In this document: positions 7,704-15,276 of the stretch, piece after piece | How positions within the stretch are numbered: the first letter of the stretch is position 1 | Layout of the letters: the number at the start of each line of letters is the position of its first letter | NCBI RefSeq assembly: GCF_009707515.1 | Contig: NZ_WLYI01000039.1 | Span: forward strand, 1-46,346 | DNA: 46,346 nucleotides | Direction: 5' to 3' | Source: Pseudomonas karstica | Lineage (GTDB): Bacteria > Pseudomonadota > Gammaproteobacteria > Pseudomonadales > Pseudomonadaceae | Position numbers and translations under genes: made by a program | Notes under the pieces: generated by a model | Seen by the model: only the letters and a program-made list of their open reading frames with translations | Told to the model about the DNA's origin: nothing | Databases searched by the model: none

Positions 7704-9965
7704 ATGAGCACAGGGATGTTTGCACTTGCAGTGGGGCTGCTCGCCTTGCGATTTTTGCCGGCACTGCCGGCGACGGGTTGGTTGCTGGCCATGCCGGCGC
7801 TGGCGTTGATGTTATTACCGTTTCGCACCTACCCCCTGGCCTTTTTTCTACTGGGGTTGAGCTGGGCCTGCCTCAGCGCGCAGTGGGCCTTGGATGACCG
7901 GTTGGCACCTTTGCTGGACGGGCAGACTCGCTGGTTGGAAGGTCGTGTCACTGGTTTGCCGCAACAGAACGACGGGGTGGTGCGTTTTGAACTGACCGAC
8001 AGTCGGTCACGCAAGGACACACTCCCCAAGCGCATCCGCTTGACCTGGCATGGCGGGCCGCCCATTCACAGCGGTGAGCGCTGGCGGCTGGCGGTCACCC
8101 TCAAACGTCCTTCCGGATTGCTCAATGCTCATGGCTTTGATTATGAGGCCTGGCTGTTGGCCCGGCGGATTGGCGCCACCGGTTCGGTCAAGGACGGCCA
8201 GCGACTGGCACCTGCACGGTTGGCCTTGCGCGATTCGATCCGCCAGCGCCTGCTGGCGGTGGATGCCCAGGGCCGCGAGGCGGGTCTGGCGGCCCTGGTG
8301 TTGGGGGATGGTTCGGGCTTGTCGACACAGGATTGGCGGACGTTGCAGAGTACCGGCACCGTCCATCTGCTGGTGATTTCCGGCCAGCATATCGGGTTGT
8401 TGGCAGGGTTGATCTATGGGGTGGTCGCCGGCCTTGCCCGTTATGGTTGCTGGCCCCGGCCATTGCCATGGTTGCCATGGGCTTGTGGCCTGGCGTTTGC
8501 CGCTGCGTTGGGTTACGGCTTGCTGGCGGGGTTTGAGGTGCCAGTACAACGGGCCTGCGTAATGGTTGGGTTGGTGTTGTTGTGGCGCCTGCGGTTTCGT
8601 CACCTGGGACTCTGGTGGCCGCTGTTGCTGGCCCTTGACGGTGTGTTGATCCTGGAGCCGCTGGCCAGCCTGCAACCGGGATTCTGGCTATCGTTTGCCG
8701 CTGTTGCCGTGCTGATCCTGGTCTTCAGCGGCCGACTGGGCCCTTGGAGCCCCTGGCAGGCCTGGACCCGGGCCCAATGGTTGATTGCCATCGGTCTGTT
8801 CCCGATATTGCTGATCCTTGGCCTGCCCATCAGCTTGAGCGGGCCCTTGGCCAATCTGTTTGCTGTGCCCTGGATCAGCCTGGTGGTGTTGCCGTCGGCC
8901 CTGCTGGGCACCGCGTTATTGCCGCTGCCTTTTATAGGCGAGGGCTTGTTGTGGCTGGCGGGTGGCGCGCTCGATTGGCTGTTCAGAGGCTTGGCGCTGT
9001 TGGCGCAACGCGTTCCAGCCTGGACCCCCGCCGACGTCCCTGTCGGCTGTTGGCTGGTAAGCTTGTTGGGTGCGGTGCTGCTATTGCTGCCCAGGGGCGT
9101 CCCGTTTCGCCTGTTGGGGTGGCCGATGCTGCTGCTGGCAGTGTTCCCTCCTCGTGAATCGGTACCTCATGGCCAAGTTGATGTGGTGCAGTTGGATGTT
9201 GGGCAGGGGTTGGCGATCATCCTGCGCACCCGCAATCACACTTTGTTGTACGACGCCGGGCCGCGTTTTGGCGAGTTTGACCTCGGCGCGCGGGTGGTTC
9301 TGCCTGAACTGCTCAAGTTCGGCGTCAAAAAGCTGGACTTGATGCTGCTCAGTCATGCCGACGCCGACCACGCCGGTGGCGCAATGACCATTGCCCAGGG
9401 GCTGCCGATCAAGCGGGTGGTGGGTGGGGAAACCGATGGGTTGCCCGCAGGCCTGGGCGCCCAGCCCTGTGTCAGCGGTGAACAGTGGGAGTGGGATGGC
9501 GTGCGGTTCGAACTGTGGCAATGGCCGGGCGCGACCAGCGGTAACCAGAAATCCTGTGTGCTACAGGTGCAGGCCAAGGAGGAGCGGCTGCTGTTGACCG
9601 GTGATATCGACCGTGACGCCGAGCGGGCGTTGCTGGCCAGTACGCTGGCGGTCCGTACTGATTGGCTGCAAGCGCCCCATCATGGCAGCCGCAGCTCTTC
9701 CTCATGGCCGTTCCTGCAGCAGCTTGCGCCGAAGGCCGTATTGATTTCCCGAGGGCATGGCAATGCGTTTGGTCATCCCCATCCGCACGTCATGGCGCGT
9801 TATCAGGCGCTGGGCAGCGCCATTTACGACAGTGCCGAACAGGGGGCACTGCGACTGCAACTGGGCACCTTCCAGGCGCCGGTCGCCGCTCGCAGCCAAC
9901 GTCGCTTCTGGCGGGAGCCTTTATCGCAATCGCGTGTTACCAAAGACCGGGTGCCTGCGACATGA
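7704..9965 (+). CDS. comEC: ComEC/Rec2 competence DNA-uptake channel
   Basis: A 753-residue inner-membrane protein predicted to carry single-stranded DNA into the cytoplasm during natural transformation. The order is an N-terminal hydrophobic region and DUF4131/OB-like domain (about 1-190), a multi-helix Competence domain (about 195-480, including VISGQHIGLLAG), and a metallo-beta-lactamase domain (about 490-740) with the metal-binding cluster S-H-A-D-A-D-H-A-G-G from His551. A later G-H motif and H-H-G-S (APHHGSRSS) complete the nuclease-like site. AAGGA lies upstream of the ATG. All three parts are present and the length is typical, so the gene appears intact. Competence has rarely been shown in this group, so function is inferred from the family. 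Confidence 0.9.
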   Translation: MSTGMFALAVGLLALRFLPALPATGWLLAMPALALMLLPFRTYPLAFFLLGLSWACLSAQWALDDRLAPLLDGQTRWLEGRVTGLPQQNDGVVRFELTDSRSRKDTLPKRIRLTWHGGPPIHSGERWRLAVTLKRPSGLLNAHGFDYEAWLLARRIGATGSVKDGQRLAPARLALRDSIRQRLLAVDAQGREAGLAALVLGDGSGLSTQDWRTLQSTGTVHLLVISGQHIGLLAGLIYGVVAGLARYGCWPRPLPWLPWACGLAFAAALGYGLLAGFEVPVQRACVMVGLVLLWRLRFRHLGLWWPLLLALDGVLILEPLASLQPGFWLSFAAVAVLILVFSGRLGPWSPWQAWTRAQWLIAIGLFPILLILGLPISLSGPLANLFAVPWISLVVLPSALLGTALLPLPFIGEGLLWLAGGALDWLFRGLALLAQRVPAWTPADVPVGCWLVSLLGAVLLLLPRGVPFRLLGWPMLLLAVFPPRESVPHGQVDVVQLDVGQGLAIILRTRNHTLLYDAGPRFGEFDLGARVVLPELLKFGVKKLDLMLLSHADADHAGGAMTIAQGLPIKRVVGGETDGLPAGLGAQPCVSGEQWEWDGVRFELWQWPGATSGNQKSCVLQVQAKEERLLLTGDIDRDAERALLASTLAVRTDWLQAPHHGSRSSSSWPFLQQLAPKAVLISRGHGNAFGHPHPHVMARYQALGSAIYDSAEQGALRLQLGTFQAPVAARSQRRFWREPLSQSRVTKDRVPAT

Positions 9966-10040
9966 TGCACGTGGGCGGGCTAGCCCTTCCCGGGAAGCCT
10001 ATATGCTAAAGTGGCGCACTTTTTCGAGGGGGCATTCACT

Positions 10041-10676
10041 GTGTGGGAATTGGTCAAGTCCGGCGGCTGGATGATGTTGCCGATCATTTTGAGTTCCATC
10101 GCCGCACTCGGCATCATCGCTGAACGTTTGTGGACCCTGCGGGCCAGTCGCGTGACCCCGGAGCATCTGCTGGGGCAGGTCTGGCGCTGGATCAAGGACA
10201 AACAACTGGACAAGGAAAAACTCAAGGCGCTGCGAGCCAATTCGCCCCTGGGAGAGATCCTCGCAGCAGGGCTGGCCAACTCCAAGCATGGTCGCGAGAT
10301 CATGAAAGAATGTATCGAGGAGGCCGCCGCCCGGGTCATCCACGAGTTGGAGCGTTATATCAATGCCTTGGGCACCATCGCCGCCATGGCGCCCTTGCTC
10401 GGTCTGCTGGGTACGGTGCTGGGCATGATCGACATCTTCTCGTCCTTCATGGGCCAGGGCATGACCACCAACGCCGCCGTATTGGCGGGTGGTATTTCCA
10501 AGGCCTTGATCACCACGGCTGCCGGTCTGATGGTGGGTATTCCTTCAGTATTCTTCCATCGTTTCCTGCAACGCCGGATCGATGAGCTGGTGGTGGGCAT
10601 GGAGCAGGAAGCCATCAAGTTGGTGGAGGTGGTGCAGGGTGACCGTGATGTCGATCTGGTTGAGGGCAAAGCGTGA
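10041..10676 (+). CDS. exbB: ExbB/TolQ-family proton-channel protein
   Basis: A 211-residue MotA/TolQ/ExbB-type inner-membrane protein. With ExbD it forms a proton-driven stator that energises an outer-membrane or envelope partner. Transmembrane helices are at about 10-30, 110-140 and 155-180; the second carries the family pattern A-P-L-L-G-L-L-G-T-V-x-G-M. The GTG start at 10041 is chosen because GAGGGG lies just upstream and the encoded VWELVKSGG begins typical homologues; a GTG at 10011 has no ribosome-binding site. It overlaps exbD by 4 bp (GTGA). No tonB or tolAB is nearby, and the linkage to lpxK suggests an envelope housekeeping role, but the partner is unknown. Confidence 0.85.
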   Translation: MWELVKSGGWMMLPIILSSIAALGIIAERLWTLRASRVTPEHLLGQVWRWIKDKQLDKEKLKALRANSPLGEILAAGLANSKHGREIMKECIEEAAARVIHELERYINALGTIAAMAPLLGLLGTVLGMIDIFSSFMGQGMTTNAAVLAGGISKALITTAAGLMVGIPSVFFHRFLQRRIDELVVGMEQEAIKLVEVVQGDRDVDLVEGKA

Positions 10677-11101
10677 AGTTTCGCCGCAAGCAACGGGAAA
10701 ACGTCGATATAAACCTGGCGTCGTTGATCGACGTGGTGTTTATCTTGCTGCTGTTTTTTGTCGTCACCACCACCTTTACCCGAGAAACCCAGCTACGGGT
10801 CGACCTGCCGGAAGCGGTCAGCGGCTCGCCTGCCGAAGACCAGCAGGCCAAGCAACTAGAGGTCGCCATCAGCGTCGACGGCATTTTCTCGGTGAATAAC
10901 CAGTTGTTGGAGAAAAATGACCTGGCCGGCCTGATGGATGCGTTGCAGAAAGCATCTGGCGGCGATACCAGCCTGCCATTGTCCATCAGCGCCGATGGCA
11001 AGGCTCAGCACCAGGCGGTGATCACTGCCATGGACGCAGCCGGCAAGCTCGGCTTCAGCCATCTGCGCATGACCACTGTCGAGGCGACGAAGCAACCCTG
11101 A
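10673..11101 (+). CDS. exbD: ExbD/TolR-family protein
   Basis: A 142-residue partner of the preceding ExbB. A short basic cytoplasmic N-terminus is followed by one transmembrane helix (about 18-40) with the conserved Asp in LIDVVFILLLFF that takes part in proton transfer, then a periplasmic domain. The GTG start overlaps the exbB stop (GTGA), and its TGA shares one base with the lpxK ATG. This unbroken coupling puts exbB, exbD and lpxK on one transcript. Confidence 0.87.
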   Translation: MKFRRKQRENVDINLASLIDVVFILLLFFVVTTTFTRETQLRVDLPEAVSGSPAEDQQAKQLEVAISVDGIFSVNNQLLEKNDLAGLMDALQKASGGDTSLPLSISADGKAQHQAVITAMDAAGKLGFSHLRMTTVEATKQP

Positions 11102-12111
11102 TGGCCATGTCCGATTGCTTGCTCAAAACCTGGTACGGCGGGGGGCCAGCCCTCAAGTGCTTGCTGCCGCTGGAGTGGCTCTATCGCCGGGTAGTGCAGC
11201 GCAAGCGCGAGCGCTTCCTGGCGGGCGAGGGTGAGATCTACCAATCGCCGGTACCATTGATTGTGGTCGGCAATATCACCGTCGGTGGCACGGGCAAGAC
11301 ACCCTTGATTCTCTGGCTGATCGAGCACTGCCAACGCAGTGGCTTGCGGGTCGGTGTGGTCAGTCGGGGTTATGGTGCCAAGCCGCCGCAGTTGCCGTGG
11401 CGCGTGGAGGCCAGCCACAGTGCTGAAGTCGCGGGGGATGAGCCCCTGCTGATCGTGCAGCGCAGCGGCGTCCCGCTAATGATTGACCCCGACCGCAGCC
11501 GCGCAGTGCAGGCATTGTTGGCCAGTGAGACCCTGGACCTGATCCTGTCCGATGACGGCCTGCAACATTACCGGCTGGCCCGTGACCTGGAGTTAGTGTT
11601 GATCGATGCCGCACGCGGCCTGGGTAATGGCCATTGCCTGCCTGCCGGTCCGCTGCGTGAGCCGGTCGAGCGTTTGCAAAGCGTCGACGCGCTTCTTTAT
11701 AACGGTGCGGGCTCGGACCGTGACGAGGGCTTTGCCTTCCGCCTGCTGCCCAGTGCCCTGGTCAATCTGCAAACCGGTGAGCGCCAGCCCGTCGATCATT
11801 TCCCTGCGGGGCAGCGGGTTCACGCGGTGGCCGGCATCGGCAACCCGCAACGTTTCTTCAATACCCTTGAAACGCTACACTGGCTGCCGATACCCCATGC
11901 TTTTGCCGATCACGCGCCCTACAGCGCGCAGGTCCTGAATTTCACTCCGTCATTACCACTGGTCATGACTGAAAAGGACGCGGTGAAGTGCCGCGCCTTT
12001 GCGCAGGCACACTGGTGGTACCTTGCCGTGGATGCGGCACCGTCACCGGCGTTCGTCGCCTGGTTCGACACACAGCTTATGCGTCTGTTGCCCGCTCGTC
12101 TTTTGCCTTAA
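11101..12111 (+). CDS. lpxK: Tetraacyldisaccharide 4'-kinase
   Basis: A 336-residue lipid A biosynthesis enzyme. LpxK phosphorylates the 4'-position of the disaccharide-1-phosphate precursor to give lipid IVA, at the cytoplasmic face of the inner membrane. The N-terminal hydrophobic anchor precedes a Walker-A-type loop GGTGKTP at about 60-66 and a DDGLQH motif near residue 149, both diagnostic for LpxK. Its ATG shares one base with the exbD stop. It is followed after 24 bp by the Trm112-like gene and kdsB, so lipid A and Kdo activation genes lie together. Length matches the family. Confidence 0.95.
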   Translation: MAMSDCLLKTWYGGGPALKCLLPLEWLYRRVVQRKRERFLAGEGEIYQSPVPLIVVGNITVGGTGKTPLILWLIEHCQRSGLRVGVVSRGYGAKPPQLPWRVEASHSAEVAGDEPLLIVQRSGVPLMIDPDRSRAVQALLASETLDLILSDDGLQHYRLARDLELVLIDAARGLGNGHCLPAGPLREPVERLQSVDALLYNGAGSDRDEGFAFRLLPSALVNLQTGERQPVDHFPAGQRVHAVAGIGNPQRFFNTLETLHWLPIPHAFADHAPYSAQVLNFTPSLPLVMTEKDAVKCRAFAQAHWWYLAVDAAPSPAFVAWFDTQLMRLLPARLLP

Positions 12112-12135
12112 AACGCTGTTCTCCAGGAAACACTC

Positions 12136-12321
12136 ATGGACACCAAACTGCTCGACATCCTCGCTTGCCCGATTTGCAAAGGCCCGCTCAAGCTCAGCGC
12201 CGACAAAACCGAGCTGATCAGTAAAGGCGCCGGCCTGGCTTACCCGATCCGTGATGGCATCCCTGTGATGCTGGAAAGCGAAGCCCGTACCCTGACCACC
12301 GACGAGCGCCTGGATAAATGA
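12136..12321 (+). CDS. Trm112-like (UPF0434/YcaR) small protein
   Basis: A 61-residue protein of the Trm112/UPF0434 family, almost always found between lpxK and kdsB in gammaproteobacteria. The first CxxC is present (Cys11-Pro-Ile-Cys14) but there is no second pair, as is usual for this short bacterial form. A conserved YPIRDGIPVML segment follows. Eukaryotic Trm112 activates methyltransferases; the bacterial role is not settled. Its stop overlaps the kdsB ATG by 4 bp (ATGA). Confidence 0.87.
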   Translation: MDTKLLDILACPICKGPLKLSADKTELISKGAGLAYPIRDGIPVMLESEARTLTTDERLDK

Positions 12322-13082
12322 CCACCGCCTTCACCGTTGTCATTCCATCCCGCTATGCTTCCACCCGTTTGCCAGGCAAACCCTTGCAGATGATCGGCAG
12401 TAAGCCAATGATCCAGTTGGTCTGGGAGCAGGCCTGCAAGAGCAGCGCCGCCCGGGTGGTGGTGGCCACCGATGACGTGCGCATCCTTGAGGCCTGCAAG
12501 GCGTTTGGCGCCGAAGCGGTATTGACCCGCGAAGACCACAATTCCGGCACCGACCGCCTGGCCGAAGTGGCCACGCAACTTGGGTTGGCGCCTGAGGCCA
12601 TCGTGGTCAACGTACAAGGCGACGAACCGTTGATTCCTCCCGGCGTCATTGACCAGGTTGCCGCCAACCTGGCGGCCCATGGAGAAGCCCGCATGGCGAC
12701 TCTGGCCGAGCCGATCGAAGATATCGAAACCCTGTTCAACCCGAACGTGGTGAAAGTGGTCAGCGACATCAATGGCCTGGCCCTGACGTTCAGTCGCTCC
12801 ACCTTGCCGTGGGCACGGGATGACTTCGCTAAAAACCGTGACGTATTGCCGGCAGGTGTGCCTTACCGTCGCCACATTGGTATCTACGCCTACCGCGCCG
12901 GTTTCCTGCATGATTTCGTCAACTGGGGCCCGTGCTGGCTGGAAAATGCCGAGTCCCTGGAACAACTGCGGGCCCTGTGGCACGGCGTACGCATTCACGT
13001 GGGTGATGCCCTGGAAGCGCCGCCGGCCGGTGTCGATACCCCCGAAGACCTCGAGCGCGTCCGTCGCCTGCTGGGGGCCTGA
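12318..13082 (+). CDS. kdsB: 3-deoxy-manno-octulosonate cytidylyltransferase
   Basis: A 254-residue CMP-Kdo synthetase. It activates Kdo with CTP to CMP-Kdo, the donor for the LPS inner core, in the cytoplasm. The N-terminal nucleotide-binding motif IPSRYASTRLPGKPL starts at about residue 9; NVQGDEPLI near residue 96 supplies metal ligands, and YRRHIGIYAYR near 175 is the family signature. Translation is coupled to the Trm112-like gene upstream and to the phosphatase gene downstream (one-base stop/start overlap at 13082). Confidence 0.96.
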   Translation: MTTAFTVVIPSRYASTRLPGKPLQMIGSKPMIQLVWEQACKSSAARVVVATDDVRILEACKAFGAEAVLTREDHNSGTDRLAEVATQLGLAPEAIVVNVQGDEPLIPPGVIDQVAANLAAHGEARMATLAEPIEDIETLFNPNVVKVVSDINGLALTFSRSTLPWARDDFAKNRDVLPAGVPYRRHIGIYAYRAGFLHDFVNWGPCWLENAESLEQLRALWHGVRIHVGDALEAPPAGVDTPEDLERVRRLLGA

Positions 13083-13546
13083 TGCAGGTTCTGTTCGTCT
13101 GCCTGGGCAATATCTGCCGTTCACCTACGGCAGAAGGCGTGTTGCGCCACAAACTGCGTGAAGCCGGTCTGGCTGATCAGGTTGAAGTGGCTTCCGCCGG
13201 TACCGGTGAATGGCATGTTGGCAATCCGCCGGACAAGCGCAGCCAGCGAGTAGCGCTGCAAGGTGGCTACGACTTGTCGGCTCAGCGTGCGCAGCAGGTG
13301 TCACGTGCCGACTTTTCCCGCTACGACCTGATCCTGGCCATGGACCAGAGCAACCTGCGTAACCTCAAGGCCATGCAGCCGGCTCAGGGCAAAGCGGAAC
13401 TGGATCTGTTCCTGCGCCGCTACGACTCGGTGGTGGATGAAGTGCCGGACCCTTACTACGAAGGCGACCAGGGCTTTGAAACCGTCCTCGACTTGATCGA
13501 GCGTGCCTGTGACCTGTTGGTGATTGAATTGAAGGGCCGGTTATGA
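13082..13546 (+). CDS. Low-molecular-weight protein tyrosine phosphatase
   Basis: A 154-residue cytoplasmic LMW-PTP. The catalytic P-loop C-x5-R-S is CLGNICRS with nucleophile Cys7 and Arg13, and the general-acid motif is DPYY near residue 123. These are all the residues needed for phosphotyrosine hydrolysis. The natural substrate is unknown; in other bacteria such enzymes regulate exopolysaccharide kinases, but no such kinase is in this operon. The stop overlaps murB by 4 bp. Confidence 0.92.
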   Translation: MQVLFVCLGNICRSPTAEGVLRHKLREAGLADQVEVASAGTGEWHVGNPPDKRSQRVALQGGYDLSAQRAQQVSRADFSRYDLILAMDQSNLRNLKAMQPAQGKAELDLFLRRYDSVVDEVPDPYYEGDQGFETVLDLIERACDLLVIELKGRL

Positions 13547-14562
13547 CTTTGCAGGTGCAAGCACAGGTTTCGCTCAAGCCGTTCAACAGCTTTGGCATCG
13601 ACGTGCGTGCCCGGCTATTTGCCGAGGCCCATAACGACGCCGACGTGCGTGAAGCTCTGGCCTACGCCGCCAGGCAAGGCCTGCCGTTGTTGGTGATTGG
13701 CGGCGGCAGCAATTTGTTGCTGACCCAGGACATCGAAGCCGTGGTGCTGCGCATGGCCACCCAGGGTATTCGGGTATTGCATGACGATGGCGTGCACGTT
13801 GTGGTCGAGGCCGAAGCTGGCGAAGCCTGGCATCCGTTTGTGCTGTGGACTCTGGAGCAGGGCTTTTCCGGCCTGGAAAACCTCAGCCTGATTCCTGGCA
13901 CCGTGGGTGCTGCACCCATGCAAAACATCGGGGCCTACGGTGTGGAGGTCAAGGATGTGTTTGCCGGCCTGACCGCCCTGGATCGCCAAACCGGCGAGTT
14001 GCGGGATTTCAGCTTGGCTGAATGCAACTTCGCTTACCGCGACAGTGTGTTCAAACATGAAGTCGGTCGCTGGCTGATCCTGCGGGTGCGTTTTGCCTTG
14101 AGCCGCGCCGTGCACTTGAAGCTTGAGTACGGGCCGGTGCAACAGCGCCTGATCGAGCAAGGGATTACGCAGGCCACGCCCAGCGACGTCAGTCGTGCGA
14201 TTTGCAGCATTCGTAGCGAGAAACTGCCAGACCCTGCGGTGCTCGGCAATGCCGGCAGCTTCTTCAAGAACCCGCTGGTGTCCCAGGTGCTGGCCGCCGA
14301 GTTGCAGCTTCAATACCCGGACCTGGTGGCTTACCCCCAGGCCGATGGGCAGATGAAACTGGCCGCCGGCTGGCTGATCGACAAGGCTGGCTGGAAGGGT
14401 TTTCGCGACGGTGATGCAGGGGTGCATCGCTTGCAGGCGCTGGTGCTGGTGAACTACGGCGCGGCCACAGGCCTGGACATTGCCGGCCTTGCGCTACGTA
14501 TCCAGCAGGACATCATAAAACGTTTCAAGGTTGTGCTGGAAATGGAACCCAACCGCTATTGA
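13543..14562 (+). CDS. murB: UDP-N-acetylenolpyruvoylglucosamine reductase
   Basis: A 339-residue FAD enzyme that uses NADPH to reduce UDP-GlcNAc-enolpyruvate to UDP-MurNAc, a committed step of peptidoglycan synthesis. FAD-binding features are GGGSNLLL near residue 51 and the PGTVGAAPMQNIGAYG segment near 119-134. The catalytic Ser is in GNAGSFFKNP near residue 237, and the C-terminal Glu in VVLEMEPNR is near 335. The length fits the type I (E. coli-like) enzyme. It is the last gene of the exbB-murB operon and is followed by a strong terminator. Confidence 0.96.
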   Translation: MTLQVQAQVSLKPFNSFGIDVRARLFAEAHNDADVREALAYAARQGLPLLVIGGGSNLLLTQDIEAVVLRMATQGIRVLHDDGVHVVVEAEAGEAWHPFVLWTLEQGFSGLENLSLIPGTVGAAPMQNIGAYGVEVKDVFAGLTALDRQTGELRDFSLAECNFAYRDSVFKHEVGRWLILRVRFALSRAVHLKLEYGPVQQRLIEQGITQATPSDVSRAICSIRSEKLPDPAVLGNAGSFFKNPLVSQVLAAELQLQYPDLVAYPQADGQMKLAAGWLIDKAGWKGFRDGDAGVHRLQALVLVNYGAATGLDIAGLALRIQQDIIKRFKVVLEMEPNRY

Positions 14563-14582
14563 GCTAAGCTTGTTTTTTGACG

Positions 14583-14611
14583 AAAAAAGCCCTGCATTGC
14601 AGGGTTTTTTT
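14583..14611 (+). terminator. Intrinsic terminator after murB
   Basis: CCCTGC-ATT-GCAGGG (14590-14604) is flanked by six A upstream and seven T downstream, a textbook Rho-independent terminator 27 nt past the murB stop. The A-tract would also let it work from the opposite strand. Confidence 0.92.
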
Positions 14612-14805
14612 ATTGCGGCTGAGTTAACTTAGTTGACTATCGATGTTTTTTTATCAGTTCATAGACGCTGTTTATCAAAGGCCCGGTGAAGATTCGTTTT
14701 CACAAGAGAGCCGATTAGCCTGAGCCATCTGCGTGAACCGACTCCGCTTGACACCCAAGCGACAGATTGCTCGACCCCATAACCTTTCACTATGCGGGCG
14801 TGCCC

Positions 14806-15276
14806 ATGATTACCCTGAAACTCAATGGTCAAGACCATCAACTGGATGTCACCGAAGATATGCCGCTGTTGTGGGCGATTCGTGACGTGGCGGGCTACAA
14901 CGGCACCAAATTCGGCTGTGGCATGGGCCTGTGTGGCGCGTGCACCATTCATGTCGATGGTTCCCCCGCCCGCAGTTGCATCACACCGATTGGCTCGGTC
15001 AAGGGCCAGAACGTCAGCACCATCGACAACCTGCACACCGATCCGATCGGCCAGGTGGTCCAGCAAGCCTGGCTGGACACGGCTGTGGCCCAATGCGGTT
15101 ACTGCCAGGGTGGGCAAATCATGTCGGCCACCGCACTGCTGAAAACCAACTCCAATCCCAGCGACGAGCAGATTGAAGAGGCAATGGTTGGCAATATCTG
15201 CCGTTGTGGCACCTATAACCGGATCAAGACCGCGATCCGCCAGGCCGCCACGCATTTGCAGGAGGCCAAGGCATGA
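14806..15276 (+). CDS. 2Fe-2S subunit of a molybdenum hydroxylase (IorA/aldehyde-oxidase type)
   Basis: A 156-residue [2Fe-2S] electron-transfer subunit. The plant-type cluster C-x4-C-G-x-C is in CGMGLCGAC (about residues 39-47), with its fourth Cys near residue 61. The second cluster uses CGYC near residue 98 and the C-R-C-G-T-Y motif near 135. The start at 14806 gives the normal MITLKLNG N-terminus; a TTG at 14767 would add 13 unsupported residues. The stop overlaps the large-subunit ATG by 4 bp. Homologues include isoquinoline 1-oxidoreductase and aldehyde dehydrogenase small subunits; the substrate cannot be read from sequence. Confidence 0.9.
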   Translation: MITLKLNGQDHQLDVTEDMPLLWAIRDVAGYNGTKFGCGMGLCGACTIHVDGSPARSCITPIGSVKGQNVSTIDNLHTDPIGQVVQQAWLDTAVAQCGYCQGGQIMSATALLKTNSNPSDEQIEEAMVGNICRCGTYNRIKTAIRQAATHLQEAKA

